Part shown: positions 48,480 to 60,215 of the stretch, piece after piece
How positions within the stretch are numbered: the stretch's first letter is position 1
Layout: each line of letters opens with the position of its first letter
Source of the DNA: Capitulum mitella
Taxonomy: Eukaryota; Arthropoda; Thecostraca; Pollicipedomorpha; Pollicipedidae
DNA: 64,000 bases
NCBI GenBank assembly: GCA_030062745.1
Contig: CP099848.1
Location: 5,511,685-5,575,684, forward strand
Reading direction: 5' to 3'
Program-made: the position numbers and the translations under genes
The notes under the pieces: model-generated
The model's input: only the letters and a program-made list of their open reading frames with translations
Databases searched by the model: none
What the model was told of the DNA's origin: nothing

Positions 48480-48745
48480 ACGATTAATTATGCTACTACA
48501 ACACATGATACAAGAACACGACAAGATCATAACGCGCAGCAGCTGATGGACAATACGACCATATTACGAGCATGTTATGACGTGAGAAGACTTCACTCAG
48601 GAGAAAGTGTGTATATTCATGAAAACTTGCCAGCCCTAAGCACACTACATTCTTGTATCACGTTTGAACTACCAGGAGCATGGCGTTAGGCATTTAATCC
48701 AACGCTTTATGAATTTTATTTATTGATATTAATACCATTTGTCCA
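48480..48745 (+). pseudogene. Penelope-like 3' end with GIY-YIG remnant (second pair, copy 2, inverted)
   Basis: The plus strand reads LLQHMIQEHDKIITR..LMDNTTILRACYDVRRL, matching the end of the same domain. The tail is the inverted counterpart of 48008-48262, for example ATGAATTTTATTTATTGATATTAATAC against GTAAGTTGATAACATGACTAATCAAAGCG in reverse complement, and the GTCGTATTGTCC and TCACGTCATAACATG blocks. The two copies diverge from a central spacer of about 230 bp. Confidence 0.65.
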
Positions 48746-48889
48746 AATATTCTCAATTTCTGTTTTTCATGTTTCAAAATAAAATTAGGCGAAACCTTCT
48801 CATTTTTTGCACCCATGGGTTTTATAGTAATCTTTTTATTTGAACACCGGTAACAAAGTTTACAATAAATGTGATTTCCACTCAGGTAA

Positions 48890-49200
48890 GCACAGCCTCT
48901 TGGGCTCAAGCGTACACGTCTTTAGTCAAGTCTTGTGTCTGGTCAGGCTTGAGTCAGTCGTCTGCTTGTGCGACCGTTGCGAACACGCATGAATTGGTTT
49001 GTCTTCCGGGCGTCGCAATAGCACATACACCCTTTGGTGCCGTGAACAACTGACGGCCACCTATTGATTCCCCTAGTGCTTAAGCGGCTGGTATCAGATC
49101 AGACAGGCGTCGCACCGTTGGCGGAACTTTAAATTTTCGCCGTAAAATCAGCCGTTACCGGCAAAATTGCGTGGTCGGATATAGGGGTCCTGGCTTAAGC
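48890..49200 (+). repeat. SINE-like family, fragment 2
   Basis: The first 75 bp match 20395-20475. The end (CGTAAAATCAGCCGTTACCGGCAAAATTGCGTGGTCGG...GGGGTCCTG) matches the tail of the tRNA-like unit at 56.1-56.3 kb (CGTTAAATCAGCCGTACCTGGAATTGTATGATCGTG...GAGTCC). The shared parts suggest one SINE family with divergent copies. Confidence 0.5.
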
Positions 49201-49239
49201 AACAAGCTCTGCTGAACATGGGGCCCGATCCTCGCGTCA

Positions 49240-49905
49240 GTTTGTAACGTTTGGCCTCAAACTGCCTCAGAAGACCTCAGAGTCACGTGAAAAGGCGCTG
49301 GGCTCATTTCAGTGTTTGAAAACGATTCCAATCGTTTGGATGGGTCATATTTCTCAATGTCCTGTTTTGAACGTCGTGATATGGGATACGTGCACGGACA
49401 TTTTGGGTCATGGCTTAGTGACCTCACCTGATATCGGCCTGAAACCTGAAGCGTAAACAAAAGACACTTTACAAGTGATATGTATTTTTCATTTTCAAAG
49501 TTAACGTCAGAAAGCAGAAAAAAAGCAAATTCCTTCTTTTGACCTTGACCTGATCTTTTGAAATAGCCCCAGTTAACTTAAACGTTTGTGTTAATCAAGT
49601 TTTTTTTTTTCACGTATGCACTCATATACACTTTTAAGTTCCATCTTTAAAAGTGCATTTTGGCAGCCATTTTCCGTGTACGATCAAGTGCCAAAAATGG
49701 CCTGATATGCTTCTCAAAAACGTGGTCTGGCTCCGTTCATGAGCAAAGAAAATTCGGAGAATTGACCAAAAATGTAACAGGGTTAGTTAGGAAAAATTGC
49801 CAGGTTTCGTGAAACTGCTCTCAAAGTCTAGCTAAAAGTGAACAAAAAACTGAGGGGAACTTCTGAAGTCCCTTCCCATTACACGGAAATAGGGATAAGC
49901 CCTAC
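49240..49905 (+). repeat. Dispersed unclassified repeat family, copy C
   Basis: The most complete copy, about 660 bp. It starts with GACCTCAGAGTCACGTG and TGTTTGAAAACGATTCCAATCGTTT (a self-complementary segment), and ends with GTCCCTTCCCATTACACGGAAATAGGG. See copies A, B and D. Confidence 0.75.
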
Positions 49906-50017
49906 AACCGATCGTTTAGTTCCAGGTAATAGACGATTTTGTAGGTTAAGTCTGGACTTCCCATCAAGGAATATAGCCGTATGCTAATCATCATGATCCT
50001 ATGTTGGTCGGTTTGTA

Positions 50018-50115
50018 GTGGAACAGCAGCCCGGGTGAAATCGCTGGCACCGAGGCGACTAACACCCGTCGTGTCAGGACAACAAGACCACCGTCCTCTC
50101 AACGAGCTATCGATC
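50018..50115 (-). repeat. tRNA-like pseudogene or SINE head
   Basis: The minus strand reads ATAGCTCGTTGAGAGGACGG, a good box A-like match, followed by an anticodon-like arm region. Box B (GGTTCRANNCC) is weak, so this is not a functional tRNA. Confidence 0.35.
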
Positions 50116-51224
50116 ACGGAGGTGCTTCCGCCCCAGACGATCCCGCTGTAAACACTTCCTCAAAGTGTCTTATCTGTCTGGCTCAGTATATATAATTTTT
50201 CACGGAGGATTCGTATTAGCCATTTTGAAAGCGGTGAACTTACAAATGTGGCCCGATACGACCCGTCACATTTCTGGACTTTACAGAGAACAGAACTGAC
50301 TGGCACATTATGGTAACGCAGTGTGACTGAAATTACCCTTGCATTTAAAGCTCCGAGATTAACTTGACAACAGTGGATAGGTTTGACGTTAAGATATGAG
50401 GGTTCATTTCGGGCCACATATGAGGAAATATTTAATAATTTCCCCTTTGCGAAAATGGCAGATTTTTCCACACATTCCAAAAAAGCTGAAGTCACAGGCT
50501 CGTTTTCAGGTTATAGACCATTCCGTATGAGGTGAATTGTGAACAGGCTCGTATGTAACGTGACGGTTTTGACTTTTGAACGGTTTTCTCTGCTTGAATA
50601 TATTACACTTGCTAGAGGTGGAGTAGTTAGTTGCCACACGAGAGAGATCCTGATGAAGGCTCTTAACGCTATTAACTTTACACTATCATTTTACTGTGCA
50701 TACATTTATAAGGTTTCGTTTTCCTCCTGGCGCGGCAGTGAGTCATAAATGCCTCTCGATTTTGTCGCTTCGTGCTTGTTGTTGTATTGACTTCCATTCC
50801 TTTTGAAGCATTACCCCATTTTCTGTTTGTGAGTTCAAATGCAGCAGTAAAGCTAATTATGCAAATTCTTCTGTCATTTGTTGCTGCAATATTCAAGAGA
50901 CAATGTCAAGCGCAATAACTGCCTTCCATTTAGTAGTTTCGGCCGTGTGGTGCATCACCTGGGCTGCCAATTAACGTCAAACGGCTAATCGGTTCCGGGC
51001 ACGCCATGCAATATGTATGTTCACAAATTCAGCTGCACAGCACTGTCACGTGTGCGCCAGTACGCTGTCAATAATCCGCACGCCAAACGTCGTGCATTGG
51101 AAGGGGTCGTTTCATGCTCTCCTAGCAACCAACACATTCAGATAATGTTGCATTCACACGCTTCCAGAGTGCACGCCGTTAGATAATTGCTCCATCATTT
51201 ATCCCTCAATTATAACCGCCGTAA

Positions 51225-51372
51225 ACAAGACGAAATGGCATGGTGGCATGCTAAGGATCATAAGCGCGCTCGCCTAGCCGACAGAACGCCGTTGCAATGT
51301 TCCAATGCATGGAACCTTGCCAGCCGCGCGGCCGCTGCGCCAGTGCCTAACCACTGCGCCGATTTTGTGCCG
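51225..51372 (-). repeat. tRNA-derived SINE-like unit
   Basis: The minus strand has GGCGCAGTGGTTAGGCACTGG (51340-51360), a strong box A-type segment, and AAGGTTCCATGC (51307-51318), a weak box B, at tRNA-like spacing. No poly-A end is evident. Confidence 0.45.
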
Positions 51373-51827
51373 TGAGCTCCCCTCTGTTCAATAGCCGGGA
51401 TTTTTTCAGCTCATTTGTTTGTCAGTAGCCAACAACAGTGTCAATTGTGAACAACAAAGACAATTCAAGGAACGGTGCAGGGACGCGGAAACTCCTCCAC
51501 GTTGGGGGGGGGGGCAACGAAGCAGTTTGTGTCAGTTCTTTCCAGTCAGCGCCCATAGGGTCAATTTCATATTTAAGAAAAGTTAGGGGCCGCGTTCACC
51601 TGCCTCCCCTGCTCCCCCTGCTTCCTGCGTCCTTGCTACAGCTTATGCAATAGTTAGCTTCGGTGTATCCCTCCTACCTTATCTGAACGTTTTCTTCGTG
51701 AACAATAAAAGAGGAAACTGCGGGGATCCAGACACGAATGGTCCTTTGGAAATGTGAACGGAACCCCTGGCCGAGCCTTTGTCAGCACCAGCATGATCAC
51801 GCGCGGCACTTCACTCGCCCCAGCTAT

Positions 51828-52572
<745 letters not shown>

Positions 52573-52729
52573 GGGTGTCGTGTTCTACGTGCTGCTGGTG
52601 GGTCGTCTTCCGTTCCTGTCGTCCAAGCAGGAGGGCCTGTCTCGGCAGGAGAGACGAGATCGGCTGATTGCGCACATCAACCAGGGCCTGGGAGGCACCC
52701 ACCGCTCCGACATGAGACACCTGGGCTCA

Positions 52730-52730
<1 letters not shown>
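52573..52730 (+). CDS. Ser/Thr protein kinase, exon e: subdomains IX-X
   Basis: Completes the methionine of DVWSM and encodes GVVFYVLLVGRLPF, the alpha-F helix and the LPF motif. A basic stretch follows (KQEGLSRQERRDRLIAHINQ) and then a region ending in DMRHLGS. One base is left for the next codon. The acceptor is CCGTTTCCAG before 52573 and the donor is CTCAG|GTGAGA at 52730/52731. The GLSRQERRDRL insert between LPF and the alpha-G helix is longer than in SNF1-type kinases and helps set this gene apart. The donor's intronic side is itself the start of a GA microsatellite. Confidence 0.95.
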
Positions 52731-52916
<186 letters not shown>

Positions 52917-53538
52917 CGCTGCCGAAGACTTCAGCCCCGCAAACACGCGAGCGTGTGATGTGACTGGGTCGGTCATCCCTCAGTGACGAAGTGTCTGGTG
53001 ACCGAACGCCACACGCGCTGCCCTGGCATCTGAGCCATAGTCTGCTGAGCAGGCGTCCAGCGCGCCTCGTCCTGGCGACCGAGAAGGGACGCCGAGCAGA
53101 CAGCTCCAGGTGGAGCTCGTCCTGCCGAATAGAGACCTCGATTCAGCGGATGTGAGGCCGAAATCTGATCTGTCGTCATAATCGCGAGGGAATGGAACAC
53201 AAAAAAGCATCAGAACGTTAACCAAAGTCCAGTATACCGTTCATTACTTGTTTTGTTTGTGAGTGCACTGTTTCTTAACTGCACTCAACCATTGTCTGTT
53301 GTATTATGATGCTGTAACCATTTAACAGTCTAAGAAACTCCTGGAGGTCAAGAATTCTGTGCTACATAATAGACCGAGGAAATTTTAGAATGATCATGCC
53401 AGCTTAAAGAGACTATCTTACTCATGCACATGATGTAAAAATCAGAGCATGTCTAAAATGCAAAATGAAACCACAGAAGTGAATAAGATTACTGTCACAG
53501 GAAAGGACTTTTGAACTCGAAATGATTGCCAGCAGTTG

Positions 53539-54763
53539 TTAACCCGCCCCCGACCGTGGGTCGGCGCCATGCACGTTCGACTGCGGGGTTGGCCGCCCCG
53601 CTCTAACTCACGAACGATTGGTCGCACGATAAAAATAAGCACATCTTTGGAAAGCTCGTTACGTGTAGAGCTCACAACTGGTCTCATTTTTAGTTTTGGA
53701 TAAAATGTCAGCCATTTACGCCTTATATATGCTTTCTCATAGCCGCCTGCATGAAACCGAGAAATGGACCGAATCTCAAGGGCTGTGACTAATAAGGTCT
53801 AGATAAAGGCACCAGCGGACACGCAGAAGTCCGCAGATGTCGATACACGCCTAATTTCTCTGATTTCTCGAATATGTACACGGAAACGTTGGGTCAAACA
53901 AATGGTGATTTTCGCAACGCTGTAAAGTGGACGCCGACGACGAGGGGGGTGAAAAATTAATGGGAAATTATTTTAGCGATCTTATATTTTTCCGAAATAT
54001 GCCATTCCAAATATTGTTCTTGATCCTAGTGGTTGCTGGGATGATTTCTTTGCTTGAATTTTGAAGAAAAAAACTTGGCAGCTATCAATCTACACAATTG
54101 GCGGAGCTTGACTCGCGAAAATCCGTTTATTCACAAAATATGCAATTTATTTAAGCTTTTTGAACCTCCTGGTATTAGTCGCAACTGTGCGAGCCAGTTC
54201 TGCCATTTTCAACCCGATCTGAGTCATTAATCGCCGATTTTGATGGCACTGCATTTTGAGTCCTAACAGCTATTCGTGACCTGACCTCAGGTCAATGATC
54301 GGAGGTCAGTGGAACTTTGCCCATTGATGGAAACTGGATGTCTGGATCTCCCACACTCAAAATGTGTTCAAAAAAATCCGCCAGCTAAAAAAAACGATGA
54401 CTTATGTTGACAACGGGCTTGACCTTAGGTCAATAACCCGGACATTCCCGAAAAATCCGAGATAGCAGATTTGTTGCGTTAATTAGAATCTCCAACCCTT
54501 GAAAGTTTTGTTGCGATACCATGTTTTTGGGGAGAAAAGTTACAGGGCGCTAAACGTTTTTGGAAATAGGTCCACTTGGCCTGACCTAAGTCAGACGTGT
54601 TACATGACCTGAAGTCAAAAATTGGATACGAGATGTAAAAATGGTGAAGCAAAACGTACACACAGTTTCGTGGCGCTACGTTCGTTCGTTCTCTCGCAAT
54701 CTCTTAATTAGAAAAATGGAAAAACATCAGGGGGCGGTCACCCCCCAGTCGGGGGCGGGTTAA
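53539..54763. mobile_element. TTAA-flanked short-TIR element (piggyBac-like MITE candidate)
   Basis: TTAA (53539-53542) is followed by CCCGCCCCCGACCGTGGG. The other end is the inverted CCCCCCAGTCGGGGGCGGG followed by TTAA (54760-54763). The termini are therefore near-identical inverted repeats of about 12-18 bp starting CCC and ending GGG, with a TTAA target duplication, which is the piggyBac superfamily pattern. The interior of about 1.2 kb has no transposase frame, so it would be non-autonomous. Its right half contains several diverged GACCT.AGGTCA-type words. Confidence 0.75.
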
Positions 54764-54769
54764 AGAGTC

Positions 54770-55900
54770 AAATGTGCAGGAAGTATTCTTTCGGGGTCGA
54801 AAAGAGGTTTTTGCAATTGAGGACAAGCCCACATCTCACCGTGGGTCACGGAATCTCATGTGAAGCCTACGGACATGACGTGCGGGCCTCTAAGTAAATG
54901 TGAATGAATTCAAAACTGGTTGTTTTACAGAATACTGAATTATTTATAATAGCATCTTGACTGCTTGATATTCCTGTGAGAAAGTATGGCTCAGGAAGCA
55001 TCGACAGTAGTAGTCTTAGAGCCTTCAGTTGGGTATGAAACGGAAGGTCACGATCTTCTGCACCAAATGCATGCCGAAATGTTAAAAATACCAGGTCAAG
55101 GTCAACCTAGGTCGGGTCAAATATTGGTCTTACTTTGCATGCTAAAGCTCGATACTTATTCGCAGCTCTTTTCATCTACGTGACAAAAGGATGGAAGCGA
55201 AAGATTCTAATGGCCAGTATTGCATTATCTGCGTTTCATCCGGTCAAGGTCAGTCTGGGTCAGGTCAGATTAAGTTGCATTACTCTTTCGGACAAAGAAC
55301 GATAATTACTCCCCAGGATTCTTAACTGGGTTAAATGCAGAAATGAAATGATTTCTCGTGATAATTAAATGTGGTCTGTCCGCTGTTCGTCGGGTCAAGG
55401 TCAAACTAGATCACGAAAAATTGTCATTTTTTCCTTTTCTGCCCAGAAAGAATAATTCCTTTTTGCTGCTACTAAGCAATCTTCTACAGCCAATGCTGCA
55501 TTTCATTTCGTTTTGACATCTACCTATGACGTGACCTGGCATGACCTCACATTGTATTTGAAGAACCTTGCTAAAAGGCTCATGTGGATTTGTCTGTCTG
55601 GCTTGAATAATCGTAAAGGTCAGCGGCAATCACTTCTTTTACTCAGAATTGAAATCCGTTCGACTGTCATCATGTATGCGACCTAGCATGACGTCTAATT
55701 TCGACATGTCACGGTTGTTTACTCTTTTTAGGGACCGTATCCTATGTAAGTCCAAATCATTCATGCATTATTTTCGTCAGTGTTATAAAAAAAACAAAGT
55801 ATGTTCGTTCCACCGCCTGAAGAGGCGAAAACATGAATGCAATGGTTCATTTTAGACATCATATCTTCATGACCTGACGTAGCATGAAAATGGTTTTGAT
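54770..55900. repeat. Repeat field with recurring AGGTCA half sites
   Basis: Clusters occur at about 55094 (AGGTCAAGGTCAACCTAGGTCGGGTCA), 55239 (GGTCAAGGTCAGTCTGGGTCAGGTCA), 55393 (GGGTCAAGGTCAAACTAGATCA), 55529 (GACGTGACCTGGCATGACCTCA), 55678 (GACCTAGCATGACGTC) and 55869 (CATGACCTGACGTAGCATGA). They are spaced roughly 130-190 bp apart and change orientation after 55400. A degenerate tandem/inverted repeat is the simplest reading. Confidence 0.5.
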
Positions 55901-56099
55901 GTCAAAATGCGTAGGGTTGATTGCTAAACAGAACGGTTCAGAAGTTATTCAAGAAACAACCCGAAGGGGTGCTTTATTTGACACTGTTCTATTTGCCGGG
56001 CTTATGCTGTAGGTCGTTGGATACACAAATTGAATCGGCAAACCATGTAGTCCATGTCCTGTTACACCAAACACAGCTGAAATATTTCATCTACCGTGA

Positions 56100-56320
56100 T
56101 CGCTACCTTAATTTGTAGAGCGTATTAGTCTCACTGCCCTGGCAGGATTGGTTCGAGTCATCCGGCGCTCGGTATACAACCCGCATTTCAGCTGGTAACT
56201 GGCCAATGGGTCGTGCTCAGTATCACATCTTTGACTGTACTTCCTTCCGCCGTTAAATCAGCCGTACCTGGAATTGTATGATCGTGTCTGTTGTCCAGAG
56301 TCCCAACAAGAAAGAAAGCA
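56100..56320 (+). repeat. tRNA-derived SINE-like unit with good A and B boxes
   Basis: GCTACCTTAATTTGTAGAGCG (from 56102, box A-like) and GGTTCGAGTCATCC (56150-56163, box B) at tRNA-like spacing. The downstream body ends in CGTTAAATCAGCCGTACCTGG, shared with the 49.1 kb fragment. The missing acceptor-stem pairing argues against a functional tRNA gene. Confidence 0.6.
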
Positions 56321-57342
56321 GTGCTTAATACGGCACTGATCCCGCACATGAACCTAGCAAATCTTAATAGAACATGTCGCTCGGCGATTTATTACTGGGA
56401 CGCACCTACAATGGGGATTTAGACCCGGAAACATTACATTCGTATTTGCGCGACAGATGGCGGTAGTTGCTGCACCACGGACGGAACCATTGTCCGCTCT
56501 ACTGTCCGCTCTGCAGTGGAGAGGACAACTCACAGTCTTCCAAGTAGTTACGAGGTGTTTCTGGGATCGGTGGAGGGGCTGGATGGAGCGTGGTTGTCTG
56601 CAGAACCGTGACATTTGGTATTCCCTTTTGAGCATTGGTTCCTTAATTCTCGACCGCCTGGGAGTTAAAAGTAATCACCCTCCAGTTTTTATCGACGGCG
56701 TCTGAAAGATGAGATGCGTGTAAAATGGGATTGCCAGGTTGTAGTACCTGCCAGTTGATCAGTTTGACACACAATGGCGTAAACATCTTTGATATCGGTT
56801 GCATTTTCTAACAACTAGGAATCAAAATAGTCCCATGATGACGGGCAATTTACGACCGCACGCTTTGGCCAGTGTGTGATAAGCTTTTATTCCGTTATAT
56901 AGCCATTCGTTTACGTCGAAATGCATATCATCTTGTCAATCATTGAACCAGCAATCAAACTGCGTAAGCACCTTGTTATTTCTGTGATTATAATTATCAG
57001 TCCAAAGTTGACGGTTTGTATATGTTACGAATTCCGAAAGTTACCTCACAGCCAACAGTCAATAAAATCATAGACCATGATTATTTTACGAGCATAACAT
57101 CATTGTTAAGTTCTTCCACTAAAGGTACCTAAACTATACCAATCCGACGAGAACCGTTGTGTCTACGACGCGATAAACATGAGACGGACCGGCCCGCCGG
57201 GCGACGTCAGCTGGGTCGGCTGCCGCCGGGCGCTGGTGGGCGGCACCGGCCGTGCGCTGCTGCTGTTCGCCAGATTGTCAGCAATACAAGACGTAAGGAT
57301 CGTGTCGCGCGATGCACATGTATTCATCAACTGAAACAGCAC

Positions 57343-57366
57343 AAGAACAGAGGGAGCTCTGTTCTT
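57343..57366. repeat. Perfect hairpin, 10-bp stem
   Basis: AAGAACAGAG, loop GGAG, CTCTGTTCTT. It is immediately followed by a second, longer perfect hairpin. Confidence 0.95.
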
Positions 57367-57367
57367 T

Positions 57368-57399
57368 CTTTCCTACCGAGATGAATCTCGGTAGGAAAG
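57368..57399. repeat. Perfect hairpin, 15-bp stem and 2-nt loop
   Basis: CTTTCCTACCGAGAT, GA, ATCTCGGTAGGAAAG with no mismatches. It lies one base after the 57343-57366 hairpin. It is too short for a canonical pre-miRNA. No Helitron-type CTRR end follows. Confidence 0.95.
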
Positions 57400-59987
57400 A
57401 GCAGCATGAGTACGATAGCAATGACATCGTCTGGCCATCACTTCCACGCATCTGGTCATAACATCACAAACGGAGGCTTTAAAACTCCCCGGACTTCTCC
57501 AAGACAGGTTTTACGGTATATGACATCACTCCAGATACGACGAAGCGTGGTCTTTCGTTTGATACTAATTTGGAAGGTGTCACTTATCTGATACACTCGC
57601 TAGATCTTATTAAAAGCATCAAGCATTTTTCAGTCATACATTCTGACATTTTCGTGCCATGTGGCGTCACAGATCAAGTGAAAAAAGCACAAGTTTCGCA
57701 ACCTGACATGAGAAAGACACGCCTTGCCGATCGGAAGATGGGACTCTTAGTTCTTGAGATACGATGGGGGATGGATTTTAACCTCCCCCAGGTGGTCGTG
57801 GATGGATGCCTCTGGAACAACCCGGGCGGTGCTCGTTTAAACAGCTAATGGGGCGCCTATCAGGGCAAATTAGCATGAGAATTTTTTACGACCGATGGTA
57901 CGTACATTAATTTTTCCAAGTCTCTTCTTCATCTATGATGGACTCATGAAATGTAATACCTCCTTCTGCAGTATATAAGCAGACAAAAATTTAACCCCTG
58001 CCAGTGCGGAGGGATTCCCCTTCACGGTTTCAGTCAGGTTTACCGCTTGACCGCTCTGAAATCTTGCATGGTTAAAGGTGGGGTCTTTTCCCTTATTTTC
58101 TAGGGATTTAGGATCAATATTTTGACAGGTCACTGATATACGGCACCTTTTCGTGGGCATATCATGGAGAAATCACGATGCGGCGACAGTCGTCACCGTA
58201 TAGCAGATCTTTTGAGCAATATCTCTGCAACCGGTTCCTTCTTGAAATTAAGGTAATCTTGGTCTGCATCATCAGTTGAGATTTCTGACTTATTAACCTT
58301 TGATGGGCCTGGGAGAGGTCATGAAGTAATTGAAAACTCTGGTGAGCATATGCAAAGCGTGATCAACCGACACTGCATCCTAGCAATCGTGCTCGTTCTG
58401 AGTCTATACATATATGTGTTTGTGTGAGGACGCGTGTTGTAGTTCTTAATTGTTGTTCTGAAGTCCTCGACCATGGGTCCGAAAAACATTGCTGAATCAA
58501 GGTAAAAAGTAATCCGTCCGCGTACAGCGAAACATGAGTTCTAAAATCTGCAATAATAGGCTCTCGCAGTCGGTATACGAGCTCTGTCGCTTCATGGTAA
58601 TAAAGTAGTCATAAAATCGTCAACAGATCGCCGGAGTTTCATAACCTGTCTTATCACTTATTTCTTCATTCAACATGACAGACTAAACTAAAGCGACAGA
58701 TCACCTCCTGCATCCCCTTAAAGCCTTTCAGCAATACATGTCTATAATAAGTGGTGTTTAAAGTTCATTTGCATCCAAGAAAATGCAGCATACTGCTCAA
58801 TTTTGCTTTTTGTACTTACATTCTCTCTCTTAATGTGATCATCTAAATGCATCGATCTCATCCCGATTTTGCAACTGAGGCCTACGGATGCCGAACTGCC
58901 CTTTATTTCATTCATCGACCTGGTATCGCATCTAAAGTCGTATGTTCCTTATAAGTGTTCAGCCTACTTCTCTTAACTCTGAAAATGATAAGTATGGAAA
59001 TTCCACCGAAATTTAAGCAAAAGTGTAGTTTAACTAAAGCATGCATATTAGTGATTTAGTGCATGATTTGCTGATAAACATGAAAATCGTAAGACAAAGG
59101 ATCGAATAGACGACAAAGAAGATCATAAAATGTCGGTAATCACGGCGTTCATTACGCGCTAATCAAAATATCTGCCTAAACGCACCCACGAATTTATGTA
59201 TGTCTATATGTACGCTACGTTCCGAAAATGCATTAGAAACCAGGATTCAGTAGCATGACCTGCTTCAATTGGCAAAATGCGAGGTTATTATTCGTCTTCG
59301 TCTTAAAAGGATCTAAATGAGTACCATCATGTAGCAAAAAAAAAAACAAACAAGCCACGAGCTCGTTTTCGTTCCATTGGTCTGTCACGTCATGTTTGTA
59401 AATGGCTGGAGCATCCTGTCGCATCATATCGTATGGTAGCCTTCCGTGTGCTGTCGAAGATGAACAATGGCTAATACTGCCGAGGACTAAAACTAGAGGC
59501 AAACCAACGAGTTACACATTTGGTTTAGAGTCCAGTTCGAAGCTCTGTATCGCACTCAGGCCTGTCCATCTGCTTATTACCAGCATAACCGCCCGCCCGC
59601 CCCTGCCCCGGCCAACACTCATAAGTAAAAGGTACTTGCAAGCCATATTACCATTCACGCAACGGCACACATACACAGTGAAAAAATCTGCAACGGCGCA
59701 CTGTGAAAATGTCCGGCGGCCGACGGGGCTAGAACGCCCTCCCAGAACCACTTCCAATCCGATGATCTACGTTCTATGTTCTTATTTGTTGTGCTTCATA
59801 AAATTCTCCCCAAGATATGACTGGAGTCATGGGGACCATTCTGAATTCCGGGTCAAAGCGGCGCGAAAACAAGGCTAAGAGACAGACACATGTACATATA
59901 CTTCGCACTAGCGCGAGGTCAGAATAACAATGACCGTATGGGTTTAAAACACGTTGGGTGATCATTGGTCGTCACAGTGAAACAGCT

Positions 59988-60215
59988 TTAAGAGGTACCA
60001 GCTAGGCGTCTTTTTAAAGAGCGACGGAAGACGGAGACCGACATGTCGCGATATGCTGGGGGTAGGGCATTATAAAATGATACCGCACGGCAGTCAAACT
60101 GCTTCTTGCCGGAGGCGGAGCCATGGATGTAAGGTAGGCTTAGCATCTCATCCCGCATGGTGCTCCTCACATGGTCAGGATGATCCCAGTTTTTACAACA
60201 AAAAAAAAGCAAAAA
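59988..60215 (-). pseudogene. Non-LTR retrotransposon ORF2 C-terminal fragment (CR1/Jockey-like)
   Basis: The minus-strand frame ends with MRDEMLSLPYIHGSASGKK, FDCRAVSFYNALPPAYRD and SVFRRSLKRRLAGTS. This matches the conserved tail after the reverse transcriptase in CR1/Jockey-type LINEs, commonly R...L..P..........F..A...WN.LP......S...FK..LK..L. Only the last 70 or so codons are present before unrelated sequence, consistent with 5' truncation. It is on the strand opposite to the kinase. Confidence 0.75.

Noticed and set aside
56100..56175. Functional tRNA gene
   Set aside because: A and B boxes are good, but acceptor and D-arm pairings do not form, and the downstream body is shared with another repeat; a SINE is the better reading.
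57171..57290. Possible GC-rich extra exon of the kinase
   Set aside because: The 52573-52730 and 63234-63547 exons already join in phase with no missing kinase subdomain, and the frame here has no kinase similarity.
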